Below the pieces are notes generated by a model. The model was not told where the DNA came from, ran no database searches, and was given only the letters and a program-made list of their open reading frames with translations. A stretch of 64,000 bases of DNA from Xestospongia bergquistia (Eukaryota; Porifera; Demospongiae; Haplosclerida; Petrosiidae): NCBI GenBank assembly GCA_963965975.1, contig OZ014419.1, positions 6,404,150-6,468,149 of the forward strand, in the 5' to 3' direction. Below, in pieces: positions 1-23,004 of the stretch. Both the position numbers and the translations under genes were made by a program. Numbering within the stretch: position 1 is the first letter of the stretch; the number at the start of each line of letters is the position of its first letter.

Positions 1-860
1 GTGATTTCCCACATGACAGTTACACTATAAATGTGATCACTTCACTGTCTTAGATACAGTCTATCAATCCTACATAGCACTCAATATTCTATCATTATTG
101 CACTGTGGACTATTGCAGTGCAAGTTGCTGCTTCTACTACTTCTGATAATTCACAGCTACAAAATTCCATTGCCACTCTCATTGATAAGATCGACATGTT
201 TGTCAACTCAACAAAAAAAAATCCTGGCAACATCGATAACTCTCAGCTCTCTATGATCCACATGACAATGATACAACAACATTCAACATTATTGGGATCA
301 ATTCTTGGTCCCATCCCTCCTAAAACAGCTGTACCAAATCATAATTGTTCCTGCAAGAACAACACACAAGCAATCAAAGAATTGCAAGCTGAAAAAGACA
401 AACTCAAAGATGAAATTAAATATCTTAAAAAAATGATACTAACAATTAAAACTTAAGTCCATTAGTCAATGTTCTTGTGAAATAACACTCAAGAAATAGA
501 AGAGCTAAAAGTCAAGAAAGAAGAGTTCGAAAATCAAATTGAACATCTTTAACTAACAATTAATTTTTTGTTTCAAGCTTTCAATAATTTAACAAGTGAA
601 GAGCCTGAATCACCATCACCAGATAACTGCGATGGAATTACCTTCCCTCCAACAAAGTCATGTCAAGAGATCAAAGATAAATGTCCAAGTAGTCCCTCCA
701 GTTATTATACTTTAGTAAGTGGTAATGGTTATTGTCATTTGGAGGATCTATGTAACACCAGTGGAGGATGGAGAAAGATTGAATATCACAATATGTCTGA
801 ACTATATAAAAAGGTGACCTTCCATGATTTAAACTGTATGATCAAAATGGCATAAGGGCT
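1..860 (+). pseudogene. Truncated 5' copy of the secreted fibrinogen-like gene family
   Basis: Decayed relative of the intact genes at 1279 and 3543. A TATAAA box at 26-31 sits in the same context as in the intact copies, but the ATG and first codons of the signal peptide are missing. Recognisable parts are the end of the leader (about 95-140), a coiled-coil stretch (about 340-455) with a stop after it, a second coiled-coil piece (about 480-550) and the start of the fibrinogen-like domain (568-855, with CQEIKDKCPSS and a GGW motif). Similarity then stops in a short out-of-frame tail, so the whole C-terminal half is absent. The same truncated layout recurs at 2636-3119, so truncation came before the tandem duplication. 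It could still be transcribed, but no complete protein is expected. Confidence 0.75.
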
Positions 861-1198
861 TGTAAAAAATACTGTGAACCACTCGTGTTCTTGTAATAAT
901 GTCATATGACAAGTTAAAGAAATATTGAAGGGAACATAATAACTGACCACAGCTTTAAAAACATCAGTAATATTAATTAAGATTAGATAACCTGTACTTC
1001 CTTAGAAGGTAAGTCAGTTGATATAACTCTAGACATCAAGAGTAGTTTTAGTAAACCATTACTACATAGAAATCTCATTTACTTGATAAAGATCTTAATA
1101 ATTTTCACAGTCAAACCAATAAGGTCATTAAAAGTGCCTTGGTGACAGACACACATGCCCTCCTAGGTCACTAAGATCTATTTCTCACAAAACATTTT

Positions 1199-1278
1199 GA
1201 TCATGTGACAGTTACACTATAAAAGTGAGCACTTCATCATTAGAATTTTAGTCTATCGAGTCTACAAAGTGCTCAATA
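1199..1278 (+). promoter_or_regulatory. TATA promoter and 5' leader of fibrinogen-like gene A
   Basis: TATAAAA at 1218-1224 lies about 60 bp before the ATG at 1279, inside a block (GTGACAGTTACACTATAAAA) repeated in front of gene B (TATA at 3482-3488), before the broken copy C (5267-5272) and in the first relic (26-31). Conservation of this block across all family members, including spacing to the ATG, supports a shared core promoter. Confidence 0.65.
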
Positions 1279-2418
1279 ATGGCCAATATATTCTCTATCA
1301 TTATAGCATTGTGGACTATGGCAGTGCTAGTTACTGCTTCTACTTCTACCACTTGTGATAATTCACAGCTAGTAAAATCTATTGCCGCTCTCGCTGATAA
1401 GATTGATATGCTTATTAACCTGACTCAATCATTTGTTGATCCTATCCCTCCTATAAAGGATGTAGGAAAAGACTCTTGTTCCTGTGAAAATAACACACAA
1501 GCAATTAAAGATAACGCTGAAGAAATTGAAGAGCTAAAAATCAAGAATGAAGAGTTTGAAGATCAAATCAAACATCTTAAAAGAATGACAAAATTTTTGT
1601 TTCGGGCATTTAAAAATTTAACAAGACCGGAACCTGAACCTGAACCATCACTACCACCAGATGACTGCGGAATTACCTTCCCTCCACCAACGTCCTGTCA
1701 AGAAATCAAAGATAAATGTCCAAGCAGTCCCTCGGGTATTTATACTTTAGTAAGTGGTAATGTTTATTGTCATATGGAGGATCTATGTAACACTAGTGGA
1801 GGATGGACAAGGATTGCCTATCTCAATATGTCCGATCCACAAGAACAATGTCCTTCTGGATTTAAACTGTATAATCAAAATGGTATAAGAGGTTGTGGAA
1901 GAGCTGCATTACGAAAACAATATTGTGAGTCACACAAGTTCTCCTCTAACATCCAATACTCTCAAGTTTGTGGAAAACTTATTGGATACCAGTATTGGTC
2001 ACCCAATGGTCTTAGTACTGGTACTTCAGATATTAATAGCTATTATGTTGATGGAGTTAGTCTTACATATGGTAGTCCAAGAAAACATATCTGGACTTTT
2101 ATTACAGCTAATAAAGAAAATGGAAACGATTGTCCTTGTGCTACAGGTAGTTCAATAACTGTCCCTTCCTTCATTGGAAATTGCTACTTTTGTGAGTCAG
2201 GAAGTCCAACCACTCCAACCAGAAAATTGTATACTGATCCATTATGGGATGGTGAAAATTGTAGATCAAATGAGAAGCCATGTTGTCAGGTATCTGGTAT
2301 ACCTTGGTTTCATAAAACATTACAAACCTCTACAAATAATGATATAGAACTACGTATATGTAATGATTATGATGATGAAGATACTCCAATAGGTTTCTAT
2401 GATATATATGTGAAGTAA
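1279..2418 (+). CDS. Secreted coiled-coil / fibrinogen-like domain protein, copy A (379 aa)
   Basis: Intronless gene. Residues 1-21 form a signal peptide (hydrophobic IIIALWTMAVLVTA, probable cleavage near residue 20). Residues about 25-110 hold two short helical segments, the second an acidic/basic coiled coil (EEIEELKIKNEEFEDQIKHL). A Pro/Glu linker (RPEPEPEPSLPP) follows. From about residue 135 comes a Cys-rich globular domain that begins like a fibrinogen C-terminal domain (CQEIKDKCPSS, YTLVSG, GGWTRIAYLNMS) and ends with the HIWTF, PSFIGN, PLWDG, CCQVSG and DEDTPIGFYDIYVK blocks. This ending is recognisable from many uncharacterised sponge and cnidarian extracellular proteins. Several NxS/T sites suggest glycosylation. 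The coiled coil implies oligomerisation. Role is inferred as a secreted recognition or adhesion protein; the ligand is unknown. Confidence 0.85.
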   Translation: MANIFSIIIALWTMAVLVTASTSTTCDNSQLVKSIAALADKIDMLINLTQSFVDPIPPIKDVGKDSCSCENNTQAIKDNAEEIEELKIKNEEFEDQIKHLKRMTKFLFRAFKNLTRPEPEPEPSLPPDDCGITFPPPTSCQEIKDKCPSSPSGIYTLVSGNVYCHMEDLCNTSGGWTRIAYLNMSDPQEQCPSGFKLYNQNGIRGCGRAALRKQYCESHKFSSNIQYSQVCGKLIGYQYWSPNGLSTGTSDINSYYVDGVSLTYGSPRKHIWTFITANKENGNDCPCATGSSITVPSFIGNCYFCESGSPTTPTRKLYTDPLWDGENCRSNEKPCCQVSGIPWFHKTLQTSTNNDIELRICNDYDDEDTPIGFYDIYVK

Positions 2419-2502
2419 TACATTCACATGTTGGTTTTTTGCTATGCTATTATTTTGTATTCCCCTTTTGACTTTTTGGTGATTTGAATTAGTAATTATA
2501 TT

Positions 2503-2508
2503 AATAAA
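2503..2508 (+). promoter_or_regulatory. Polyadenylation signal AATAAA, gene A
   Basis: AATAAA 85 bp after the stop of gene A. The matching motif follows gene B at 4759-4764 in a homologous 3' flank. Confidence 0.5.
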
Positions 2509-2635
2509 AACATCAAGTGAGTCAGTTTGTATTCTAGTAATGGTAACATAGACTTGGTTAACTATATCAACTCCAAGCATTAATATGACAAATAACGTGT
2601 TGTGTTGGATAAAGTAGGCTGACATGTCATCAGGA

Positions 2636-3119
2636 CTGATGACAATCAAAGAATTGCAAGCTGACAAAGACAAGCTCAAAGATGAAATCAAATATGTTAA
2701 AACAATGATTACAAACAATTAAAACTAAGTCCATTAGTCAATGTTCTTGTGAAAATAACACTCAAGAAATAGAAGAGCTAAAAGTCAAGAAAGAAGAGTT
2801 CGAAAATCAAATTGAACATCTTTAACTAACGATTAATTTTTTGTTTCAGGCTTTCAATAATTTAACAAGTGAAGAGCCTGAATCACCATCACCAGATAAC
2901 TGCGATGGAATTGCCTTACCTCCATGTCAAGAAATCAAAGATAAATGTCCAAGTAGTCCCTCCAGTTATTATACTTTAGTAAGTGGTAATGTTTATTGTC
3001 ATATGGGGGATCTATGTAACACTAGTGAAGGATGGAGAAAGATTGACTATCTCAATATGTCTGAACTACATAAAAAGGTGACCTTCCATGATTTAAACTG
3101 TATGATCAAAATGGCATAA
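2636..3119 (+). pseudogene. Second truncated relic of the fibrinogen-like gene
   Basis: Close copy of 367-855: coiled-coil fragments at about 2643-2720 and 2750-2825, then the beginning of the fibrinogen-like domain at 2841-3119 ending in the same short out-of-frame tail (HDLNCMIKMA). No promoter, leader or C-terminal half. The signal-peptide portion present in the first relic is missing because the duplication boundary lies inside the coiled coil. Confidence 0.75.
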
Positions 3120-3462
3120 GGGCTTGTAAAAAGTACTGTGAACCACTCGTGTTCTTGTAATAATGTCATATGACAAGTTAAAGAAATATTGAAGGGAACA
3201 TAATAACTGACCATAGCTTTAAAAACATCAGTAATATTAATTAAGATTAGATAACCTGTACTTCCTTAGTAGGTAGGCCAGTTGATATAACTCTAGACAT
3301 CAAGAGTAGTTTTAGTTAACCATTACTACATAGAAATCTCATTTACTAGATAAAGATCTTAATAGTTTTCACAGTCAAACCAATAAGGTCATTAAAAGTG
3401 CCTTGGTGACAGACACACATGCCCTCCTAGGTCACTAAGATCTATTTCTCACAAAACATTTT

Positions 3463-3542
3463 GATCATGTGACAGTTACACTATAAAAGTGAGTACTTCA
3501 TCATCAGAATTTTAGTCTATCGAGTCTACAAAGTGCTCAATA
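3463..3542 (+). promoter_or_regulatory. TATA promoter of fibrinogen-like gene B
   Basis: TATAAAA at 3482-3488, 61 bp before the ATG at 3543, in a block almost identical to that of gene A. Confidence 0.6.
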
Positions 3543-4673
3543 ATGGCCAATATATTCTCTATCATTATAGCATTGTGGACTATGGCAGTGCTAGTTACTG
3601 CTTCTACTTCTACCACTTGTGATAATTCACAGCTAGTAAAATCTATTGCCGCTCTCGCTGATAAGATTGATATGCTTATTAACCTGACTCAAACATTTGT
3701 TGATCCTATCCCTCCTATAAAGGATGTAGCAAAAGACTCTTGTTCCTGTGAAAATAACACACAAGCAATTAAAGATAACGCTGAAGAAATTGAAGAGCTA
3801 AAAATCAAGAATGAAGAGTTTGAAGATCAAATCAAACATCTTAAAAGAATGACAAAATTTTTGTTTCGGGCATTTAAAAATTTAACAAGACCAGAACCTG
3901 AACCATCACTACCACCAGATGACTGCGGAATTACCTTCCCTCCACCAACGTCCTGTCAAGAAATCAAAGATAAATGTCCAAGTAGTCCCTCAGGTTATTA
4001 TACTTTAGTAAGTGGTAGTGTTTATTGTCATATGGAGGATCTATGTAACACTAGTGGAGGATGGACAAGGATTGCCTATCTCAATATGTCCGATCCACAA
4101 GAACAATGTCCTTCTGGATTTAAACTGTATAATCAAAATGGTATAAGAGGTTGTGGAAGATCATTACAAAAAAACTATTGCAAATCACTCAAGTTCTCCT
4201 CTAACATCCAATACTCTCAATTTTGTGGAAAACTTATTGGATACCAGTATTGGTCACCAAATGGTCTTAGCTCTGGTAGTTCAAACATTAATAGCCATTA
4301 TGTTGAAGGTGTTAGTCTTACATATGGTAGTTCAAGAAAACATATTTGGACTTTTATTGCAGCTAATAAAGAAAATGGAAACGATTGTCCTTGTGCTACA
4401 GGTAGTTCAGTAACTGTCCCTTCCTTCATTGGAAACAATTACTTTTGTGAGTCAGGAAGTCCAACCACTCCAACCAGAAAATTGTATACTGATCCATTAT
4501 GGGATGGTGAAAATTGTAGATCAAAGGAGAAGCCATGTTGTCAAGTGTCTGGTATACCTTGGTTCCATAAAAAATTGCAGACCTCTACTACTGACTATAT
4601 AGAACTCCGTGTGTGCGCTAATCATGATGATGAAGATACTCCAATAGGTTTCTATGATATATATGTGAAGTAA
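3543..4673 (+). CDS. Secreted coiled-coil / fibrinogen-like domain protein, copy B (376 aa)
   Basis: Tandem paralogue of the gene at 1279 with the same single-exon structure and domain order: signal peptide (1-21), coiled coil (about 70-105), Pro/Glu linker one PE repeat shorter than in A, then the fibrinogen-like Cys-rich domain. The first 120 residues differ from A at only two positions plus the linker. The domain core differs much more: copy A has GRAALRKQYCESHKF where B has GRSLQKNYCKSLKF, followed by changes around PNGLSSGSSNINSHYVEG and in the last 30 residues. Stop at 4671-4673 and AATAAA at 4759. Function inferred as for copy A. Confidence 0.85.
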   Translation: MANIFSIIIALWTMAVLVTASTSTTCDNSQLVKSIAALADKIDMLINLTQTFVDPIPPIKDVAKDSCSCENNTQAIKDNAEEIEELKIKNEEFEDQIKHLKRMTKFLFRAFKNLTRPEPEPSLPPDDCGITFPPPTSCQEIKDKCPSSPSGYYTLVSGSVYCHMEDLCNTSGGWTRIAYLNMSDPQEQCPSGFKLYNQNGIRGCGRSLQKNYCKSLKFSSNIQYSQFCGKLIGYQYWSPNGLSSGSSNINSHYVEGVSLTYGSSRKHIWTFIAANKENGNDCPCATGSSVTVPSFIGNNYFCESGSPTTPTRKLYTDPLWDGENCRSKEKPCCQVSGIPWFHKKLQTSTTDYIELRVCANHDDEDTPIGFYDIYVK

Positions 4674-5266
4674 TACATTCACATGTTGGTTTTGTTGCTA
4701 TGCTATTATTTTGTATTCCCCTTTTGATTTTTTGATGATTTGAATTAATAATTATATTAATAAAAAACATCAAGTGAGTTAATTTGAATTTTTGTTAAAG
4801 GTCACAAAGAATCAGCTAACACTATCACCTCAGTGTTTTGATGTGACAATTAGTGTGCAGCATAAGGTTGGCCGGTATGTCATTAGGATTGCATGAGGGA
4901 GTCAAGCCTTAGAATGGACAAGAACCCTATCACCAATTAGTCTGTCTTCAGACATCCAATAACCTTATATAAAACACACACATACCATTATATATAATAA
5001 GACATAATGTATGAGTTAATTTTAGTATCTTGTAATGAAGTCATATGACAAGTTATAGACACATTGAAGGGAACCTAATAACTGATCACAGCTTTACAAA
5101 AACATTAGTAATATTAATTAAGATTAGATAACCAGTCTCTACTTAGTGGGTGTGTAGTTGATATAACTCTAGACATCAAAACTAGTTTTATAGATCTCAT
5201 TTACTTTAACAGGCAAACCTATGAAGTTACTTTTTCTCAAAATGTGTTTTCACACAACACTCACAC

Positions 5267-5327
5267 TATAAATGTGAGCACTTCATTGTCTTAGATTTGG
5301 TCTATTGATACAACGAAGCACTCAATA
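5267..5327 (+). promoter_or_regulatory. TATA box before the broken third copy
   Basis: TATAAA at 5267-5272 in the context shared with copies A and B, about 60 bp before the ATG at 5328. The core promoter looks preserved although the gene behind it is disrupted. Confidence 0.5.
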
Positions 5328-6374
5328 ATGGCCAATATATTTTCTATCATTATAGCACTGTGGACTATGGCAGTGCTAGTTACTGCTTCTACTTCTACTA
5401 CTTGTGATAATCAACAGCATCATTCTATTACCATCTTCACAAATAACATTAATATGCTTGACTCATAACAAGTCTTGTAACATTGATACTAACTTATAGC
5501 TCTTAATGATGCCAATGATTTGACATGAAATCAAAGAACTAAAAGTCAGGAAAGAAGAGTTTGAAGATGAAATTGAACAATTTAAAATTATAATAAAATC
5601 ATTGCTTCAAGTTTTTAAAAATTTAACAATTAAGGACAACTGCAATGGAGTCCTCTACCCTTTATCAAGATCTTATCAAGAAATCAAAGCTATATGTCCA
5701 AGCAGTTCTTCTGGATATTAGTAAGTGGTAGTGTTTATTGTCATATGGAGGATTTATGTAATGCTGATGGAGGATGGTCAAGGATTGCCTATCTCAATAT
5801 GTCTGATCCACATGAACAATGTCCTTCTAGATTTAAACTATATAATCAAAATGGCATAAGAGCTTGTGGAAGAGTTGCATTACAAAAACAATATTGTGAA
5901 GTTCTCCTCTAAAATCAAATACTCTTAAGTCTGTGGAAAATTATTGAATACCAGTTTGGGACACCAAATGGTCTTAACAGTGGAATTTTGGATATTGATA
6001 GCTATTTTGTGTTTATGGTGCTAGTTTCACATCCAAGACAACATATCTGGACCTTTATTGTAGCTAATTTGGAAAATAGAAAATATTGTCCCTGCACTAT
6101 AGGTACTATAGTAACTGTTCCTTCATTCATTGGAAATGATTACTTTTGTGAGACAGAAAGCCCATCAGTCCAACTAAAACAATCATATTCTGATGCACTG
6201 TGGGATGGTAAAAATTGTGGATCACTTCAAAAGCCATGTTGTCAGGTATCTGGTATACCTTGGTTTCATAAAGCATTACAGATCTCTACCAATGATGATA
6301 TAGAACTACGTATATGTAATGATTATGATGATGAAGATACTCCAATAGGTTTCTATGATATATATGTGAAGTAA
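5328..6374 (+). pseudogene. Disrupted full-length third copy of the fibrinogen-like gene
   Basis: The start codon and signal peptide (MANIFSIIIALWTMAVLVTA) are intact, but the frame ends in a stop at about 5467 in the region matching the coiled coil. Further downstream, family domain blocks appear in different frames: 5694-5912 (LVSGSVYCHMEDLC, GGWSRIAYLNMSDP) and 5988-6374 (HIWTF, PSFIGN, CCQVSG, DEDTPIGFYDIYVK). The coiled coil is eroded and the linker differs. The last about 75 bp before the stop, and the 3' flank, match copy A almost perfectly and copy B poorly. Most likely a pseudogene, possibly acting as a donor for gene conversion. Confidence 0.75.
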
Positions 6375-7316
6375 TACATTCACATGTTAGTTTTTGCTAT
6401 GCTATTTTGATTTTTTTGTGATTTGAATTAGTAAATATATTAAATAAAAACATAAACTGAGTCAACTTGTATTTTAGTTAAAGGTCACACAATTCCAGTT
6501 AAAAGTCACACAGAGTCACAGATTAGACCTTTTGATTTGGTTGAGTAGGTTGCGATAGTATTTATAAAATATTAGAAAGATTTTAATTTAGTAAGATATA
6601 TTAAAACATTTGTAAATTAATATTTACAATTTACAATGCGCCACATATTGTCTCTACTTCTAGTTTGTTTATTTAGCACATACTCCCAGCAGTCTCATAA
6701 GCTAACATTAACTCTGTTATGTCTCTGTCATCATTAGACTATCTGCATTCTTTGTAAGTCCAGTAAAAACGTTACAACTTAATTCTTAGTAACTACATCA
6801 ATTAAGAGACATTCCCATTCATCAATTAAGAGACATTCCCATTTAGATGTCATCAACAAAAAACTAGACTTTGCAACTTCCAATATATTAAAGAACAAAG
6901 GACTTATTCCAACAATGTTTATACAGACTGTTATAACTAAGACAACAGTCTCATGAGAAAGTGCATTCCCTCTAATCTATTAAAATAGATTCCACTTGTT
7001 GATGTTACAACATGTTTACGGCTGGTATCTATCTTAACATTGTATGCAGTGTATAGACACATTGTAACATTAATAGAACAACATTCCAAACAGTTCATAA
7101 ATTATATGAATAATTCACAAGAAAACTCCAATGTACACAGATAGTCATTAATGGATGTCATTTGGTAATGGATGGTACTGTTTATTATGTAATGGCACAC
7201 AATCAGAAATCAGAAACTGCCATGAAAGAACAAGAGTGCATGACATCACCCTCCCTTCCATTGGGTACATGACCACACACAATGGAGGGGGGAGAGATGG
7301 CAAGAGAAGCAGTGAG

Positions 7317-7345
7317 GTGACACACACACACACACACACACACAA
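7317..7345. repeat. (CA)n microsatellite
   Basis: Uninterrupted CA dinucleotide run. Confidence 0.85.
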
Positions 7346-9191
7346 GGGAGTACATGTACATGTGTGTATCTTCCTCCACAAACTAGCATACAGATTTAAG
7401 TAAGAAATATTTTAATAACAAGTTGATTCATTTCAAGTAGTTGGCAAAATCATATTTCATAAGACATCTATTAATACCTACATGTATTGCATAGCATATT
7501 ATGATAATGTTAGTAAAACATTGACAAACAATACCATATACAGTACTGAAGTATACCACATATCTCATTATTAAATATACATGTAAGTAATACCATTATT
7601 GTCATGTAATGCCAAGATGAACTGTCATACAACAAACATAGACAATATAATCAAATCAGCTTTAACAAAATAGCTATGTTTGGCCAGCAATAGCTACCTA
7701 GTCATTTGTTTAGGCATTTATTCACATAACAGACTTTAAGACCTCTGATTAGTGTGTGTGTACACTGAGTTAGTAATAGTTCTGTGTAATAGTAATAGTA
7801 ATATATTACTTTCTATTGTAATAGACCACATGTCTGGTACACTCAGTTAATGGAAAGATATGGTTGTAATATAATATATACAGTATCTGGTAATATAATG
7901 TATACAATAATTGTATTAATAATTTCATGTTATTCCCTCACACTAAATGTGTGAGTGATGTTGCAATAACAAACACATGTAACACTTCTTAATTAGTTAT
8001 CCTTAACTGTTACAATTTCCCTTAAGTAGAACAAGGAAACTAAAATATAGCCTCTTGTCTGTTTCTTCACAGAGAAGAGATCAAATCATCATGGCATAAT
8101 CCTAGAATAGTTCCCAATCTATTTCTTACTAGTAAATCCCCACATCAGAGTAAGTGAAACTATAGAGGATTAGAGCCACAAGTGCTTCCATGGCAATGAG
8201 ACAAAAAGTCTAGTATGGTGTAGTAACAGTATTGATACAATGGTAAATCCCCTCACCCCTCAAATAATAGTGTTTGGTTAGGAAGATTTCCTAAAATAAC
8301 ACCTGTATGAAAGTGTAGTTAGCCACCATAAAACAAGTAAACAATAGTAGTTAGATTCATAGTTCAATAACAGAACAAAATACTAAAATGACGTAGCCAA
8401 AATGTGCTGAAAAATCTTCGTAGATTAGAGAATGATAAATTTTAATAAGTTTGTATTGCATGTCACTCTGAAAATGCTTTTATTACAAGCCCCTCCCCCT
8501 CCCCTAACAGTATATTTGAAATGTTATTCAATACAATAAAATGACAAACAGTTGTTATGAAGCTAGCTGCCTGTTATTAGCATCAAGATGTTACTGGAAA
8601 AAGGTAATTATTGTATGTATTTAATGTTTCTTCTATAAAAACAATTGAAAAATCTCTAATATTAGTTTGCATAACATAATAAGTAGTTTGACGAAACTGT
8701 GCATAGTAAACTATTAATTTCTAATCATGAAACAGAAATATTGAAATGTTTTATAATGAACTTTATTTCAAACATATAACAAGTAATGTTAATAATTGTG
8801 ACTACAACTATATAATGGACTGTTCCATTCAATATGGTAATACAATTATTATGACATATTATTGCTTACATACCATAGCAAGTAAGAATTGGTGATCTCT
8901 CTTTTGATAAACAAATTAAATGTCAGTACTTGAACAAGTATAGTCATGTTATAATACGGAATAGAGCTTTAATTATATAGGGATTTCCCTACACTTAAGT
9001 ATACACACAGTGTATATACTCTATAATACAGGCAGCCATACTCTTTACAGCATCTAAATTAAATTGATTACATACAGACTTATTATGGTTTCTAATAAAG
9101 CTATAATGACACAACAAAATGTCAGTCAACTGTAAAAACATCAAGATGTTTGTTTATTGAGGAGTATTAGTAGTGACATATCCCTCAAAGG

Positions 9192-9460
9192 CAGTACTTA
9201 CCACAGTGACCTAGAATAGCTACCATTAGCAACATCTACACTAGTGAACATTACCACAGTGATCTAGTAAGCTCTAGATTAGTAAACATCAGTACTTACC
9301 AGAGTAATTTAAGACAGCTACCATTAGCAACATCTATACTAGTGAACATTACCACAGTGATCTAGTAAGCTCTAGATTAGTAAACATCAGTACTTACCAC
9401 AATGATCTAAGATAGTTACCATTGGTGATGCTAGACTAGTGAGCATTTACCAGAGTCATG
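9192..9460. repeat. 98-bp tandem repeat, about 2.7 copies
   Basis: CAGTACTTACCA recurs at 9192, 9290 and 9388, each followed by a CTACCATTAGCAACATCTA-type block and CACAGTGATCTAGTAAGC. The spacing is exactly 98 bp both times; the last copy is more diverged and partial. Confidence 0.8.
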
Positions 9461-10655
9461 TAATATAAATGGTATGGTAATAATTGTCTACTAATGGATT
9501 CTCATAGTATGGGCCACTCTACTATTAGCTATGTGTATTGATGTATTAAGTATTGAACAATTATTAAATACTCCTGTATACTGCGACATAGAGTTGTAAT
9601 GTGGTTTATAATATTGAAGACAGTGGATAGTATAGGAGACAGTAAATGGATAGTAATTTTCAATATAATCAAATAGCCAATAGCCATAGATATATCAAAG
9701 ACATAATGTCATACAAAGCAAAGGAGTTTAACCAACGAATCCAACATAAGGAGAACGATGTACAAATTTTACAGATATCTTTATAATTTCAAAAATTTAC
9801 TCATCTAAGCTTTACATAGACATAAAAGGAATTTTTTAGTAATTTCAGACTGATAATTAACAGTATAAATGTATGAAATTACTTCCTTGGGCCATGCCTT
9901 TTGACTTGAACAAACTCAATAACCTGATACAAGTACAGTAAACAGGATGAATAATGTAATTTTACACCAATAATCAAAGTGACTACTAAAACCAGTATAG
10001 TTACCTGATATATTTATTAAAAATGACGATATTCTTACTGACCAAAATTTTCACCATGAAAAAACATTAATAAAGTCATCATATCATTTAGACATAAGGT
10101 TGCAGATCATCCAGTACTATTACAACAATATTAACTAACTATACTCAAGACAGGGTCCTAAAATAGCAACAAACAATCTGACCTTCAATCTTTAATCTTG
10201 TATTTTGTTCTTTGCTCCTGACTACACCAAACAATAACTTGGTGTCTGGTACAGCTTGTCACTTTGGCTCCACAGTCACAGTAGTACAATCTGTACAGAG
10301 ATTACTGGCTGCTACTGGGTCCTGTAGTTTATAACAATACAATTGAAGGGGTTGCCATTCAACTATGTGAACTCTCTACATATACCGTAAATGTCTAATT
10401 ATATTTAAGAGATCAATGATGTTTTTGTAAAATTTAAATTAGTTCTGACCATAAGTATCTCGGCATCTTCTCGATTTCTTTTATGATAGTATAATTATTA
10501 TATATAAAGCTATTAAGCAAACTAATAGCAAGAAGAAGAGATCTAAAGAGCCTAGAAGCTTTAAAAAGCTTAATTTTAAGGTTAGTTTAGATATCATTAC
10601 TATCATGTGTGACTATACTTGGATTATCCTAAGGTCTTCTTTGTTGCTATTAGTA

Positions 10656-22250
<11,595 letters not shown>

Positions 22251-23004
22251 ATGCTATATGTTTAATTGCTTTTATCCTTAAGATAATAATTGGCTTTAAT
22301 ATTCATTTTGTATACACTATATTAGTTCATTGTTATTGTCACTTTCTATTATTTTCTTGCTCACTTGGTTAATGTAGTGAGATACAACATTACACTCTAT
22401 AATCTGCTAGCTTCCATGATCTAACTAGGGGTTAATAATTTAATAATTTAATTGTAATAATGTATAAAATTTTAAAAAGTATATTTTCATAATAATTTGT
22501 ACAGAAAATTACTTGTCTATAGAGTCTTGTTATGAACAACCAAATTTACCAAATAAACTACACAAATTACTTAAGAGTCATTATCAAATGATAGTTCTAT
22601 ATCTCTTTAGTATTCTTCTGACTAGTCCATGCATTTGTTCCTATAGTATCTGATATATATTGATGTAGTTGTCCCTCACATAACTAAAACAGTGCAATAC
22701 TCAGCTCATGTGACTTAATTACAATACACTCCACAGACAGCATAGAAATCAAGGAAGGATCAACTGATACTTTTGGCTGTTTATACTGAATAGCTAGAAC
22801 ACTAACTACTATAGTGTGTTCTAACATTAGCAGTGACAAAGGAATACCAAACTATATGATGACAATAAAACATAGAGTTAAAATAAAGTGCAATATCTTC
22901 TGTTGCATCACCACTGGATCAGTTTGTCCACCTTTAATAAAATGTTACCACGCCTAATATTTATGTTGATTTTCACATAGGCGCCAAAATTTGTGTAGAA
23001 AGTA

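Larger units (their letters stand above)
367..4790. repeat. Direct tandem duplication, unit about 2.26 kb (two units)
   Basis: Unit 1 (about 367-2630) and unit 2 (about 2640-4790) line up in the same order: truncated relic, spacer, promoter, intact single-exon gene, 3' flank. The offset is 2264 bp between the two intact start codons and 2273 bp between the two relics. Identity is high through spacer and promoter, which points to a recent duplication. Confidence 0.85.
6376..10655. other. AT-rich intergenic region without a supported gene
   Basis: About 4.3 kb between the fibrinogen-like cluster and MED12. Open frames here are short and lack family features. Visible structure: a 24-bp direct repeat (ATCAATTAAGAGACATTCCC) at about 6798-6841, a (CA)n run at 7317-7345 and a 98-bp tandem repeat at 9192-9460. 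The MED12 promoter must lie in the last few hundred bases; no TATA box or CpG-rich block stands out. Confidence 0.5.

Noticed and set aside
2350-2718. Minus-strand frame of 122 codons overlapping the 3' end of gene A
   Set aside because: Antisense of a conserved coding end and AT-rich flank; the frame is not kept in copies B and C.
7148-7403. Overlapping short frames on both strands around the CA repeat
   Set aside because: No domain, no splice context, low-complexity content from the CA run.
9192-9460. CRISPR-like array
   Set aside because: Units are contiguous and 98 bp long with no short repeat and unique spacer pattern, and the DNA is eukaryotic.
10200-10330. Possible minus-strand exon with a Cys-containing frame (CDCGAKVTSCTRHQ)
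   Set aside because: Only about 35 codons with no recognised family and no linked neighbouring exon; could not be supported.
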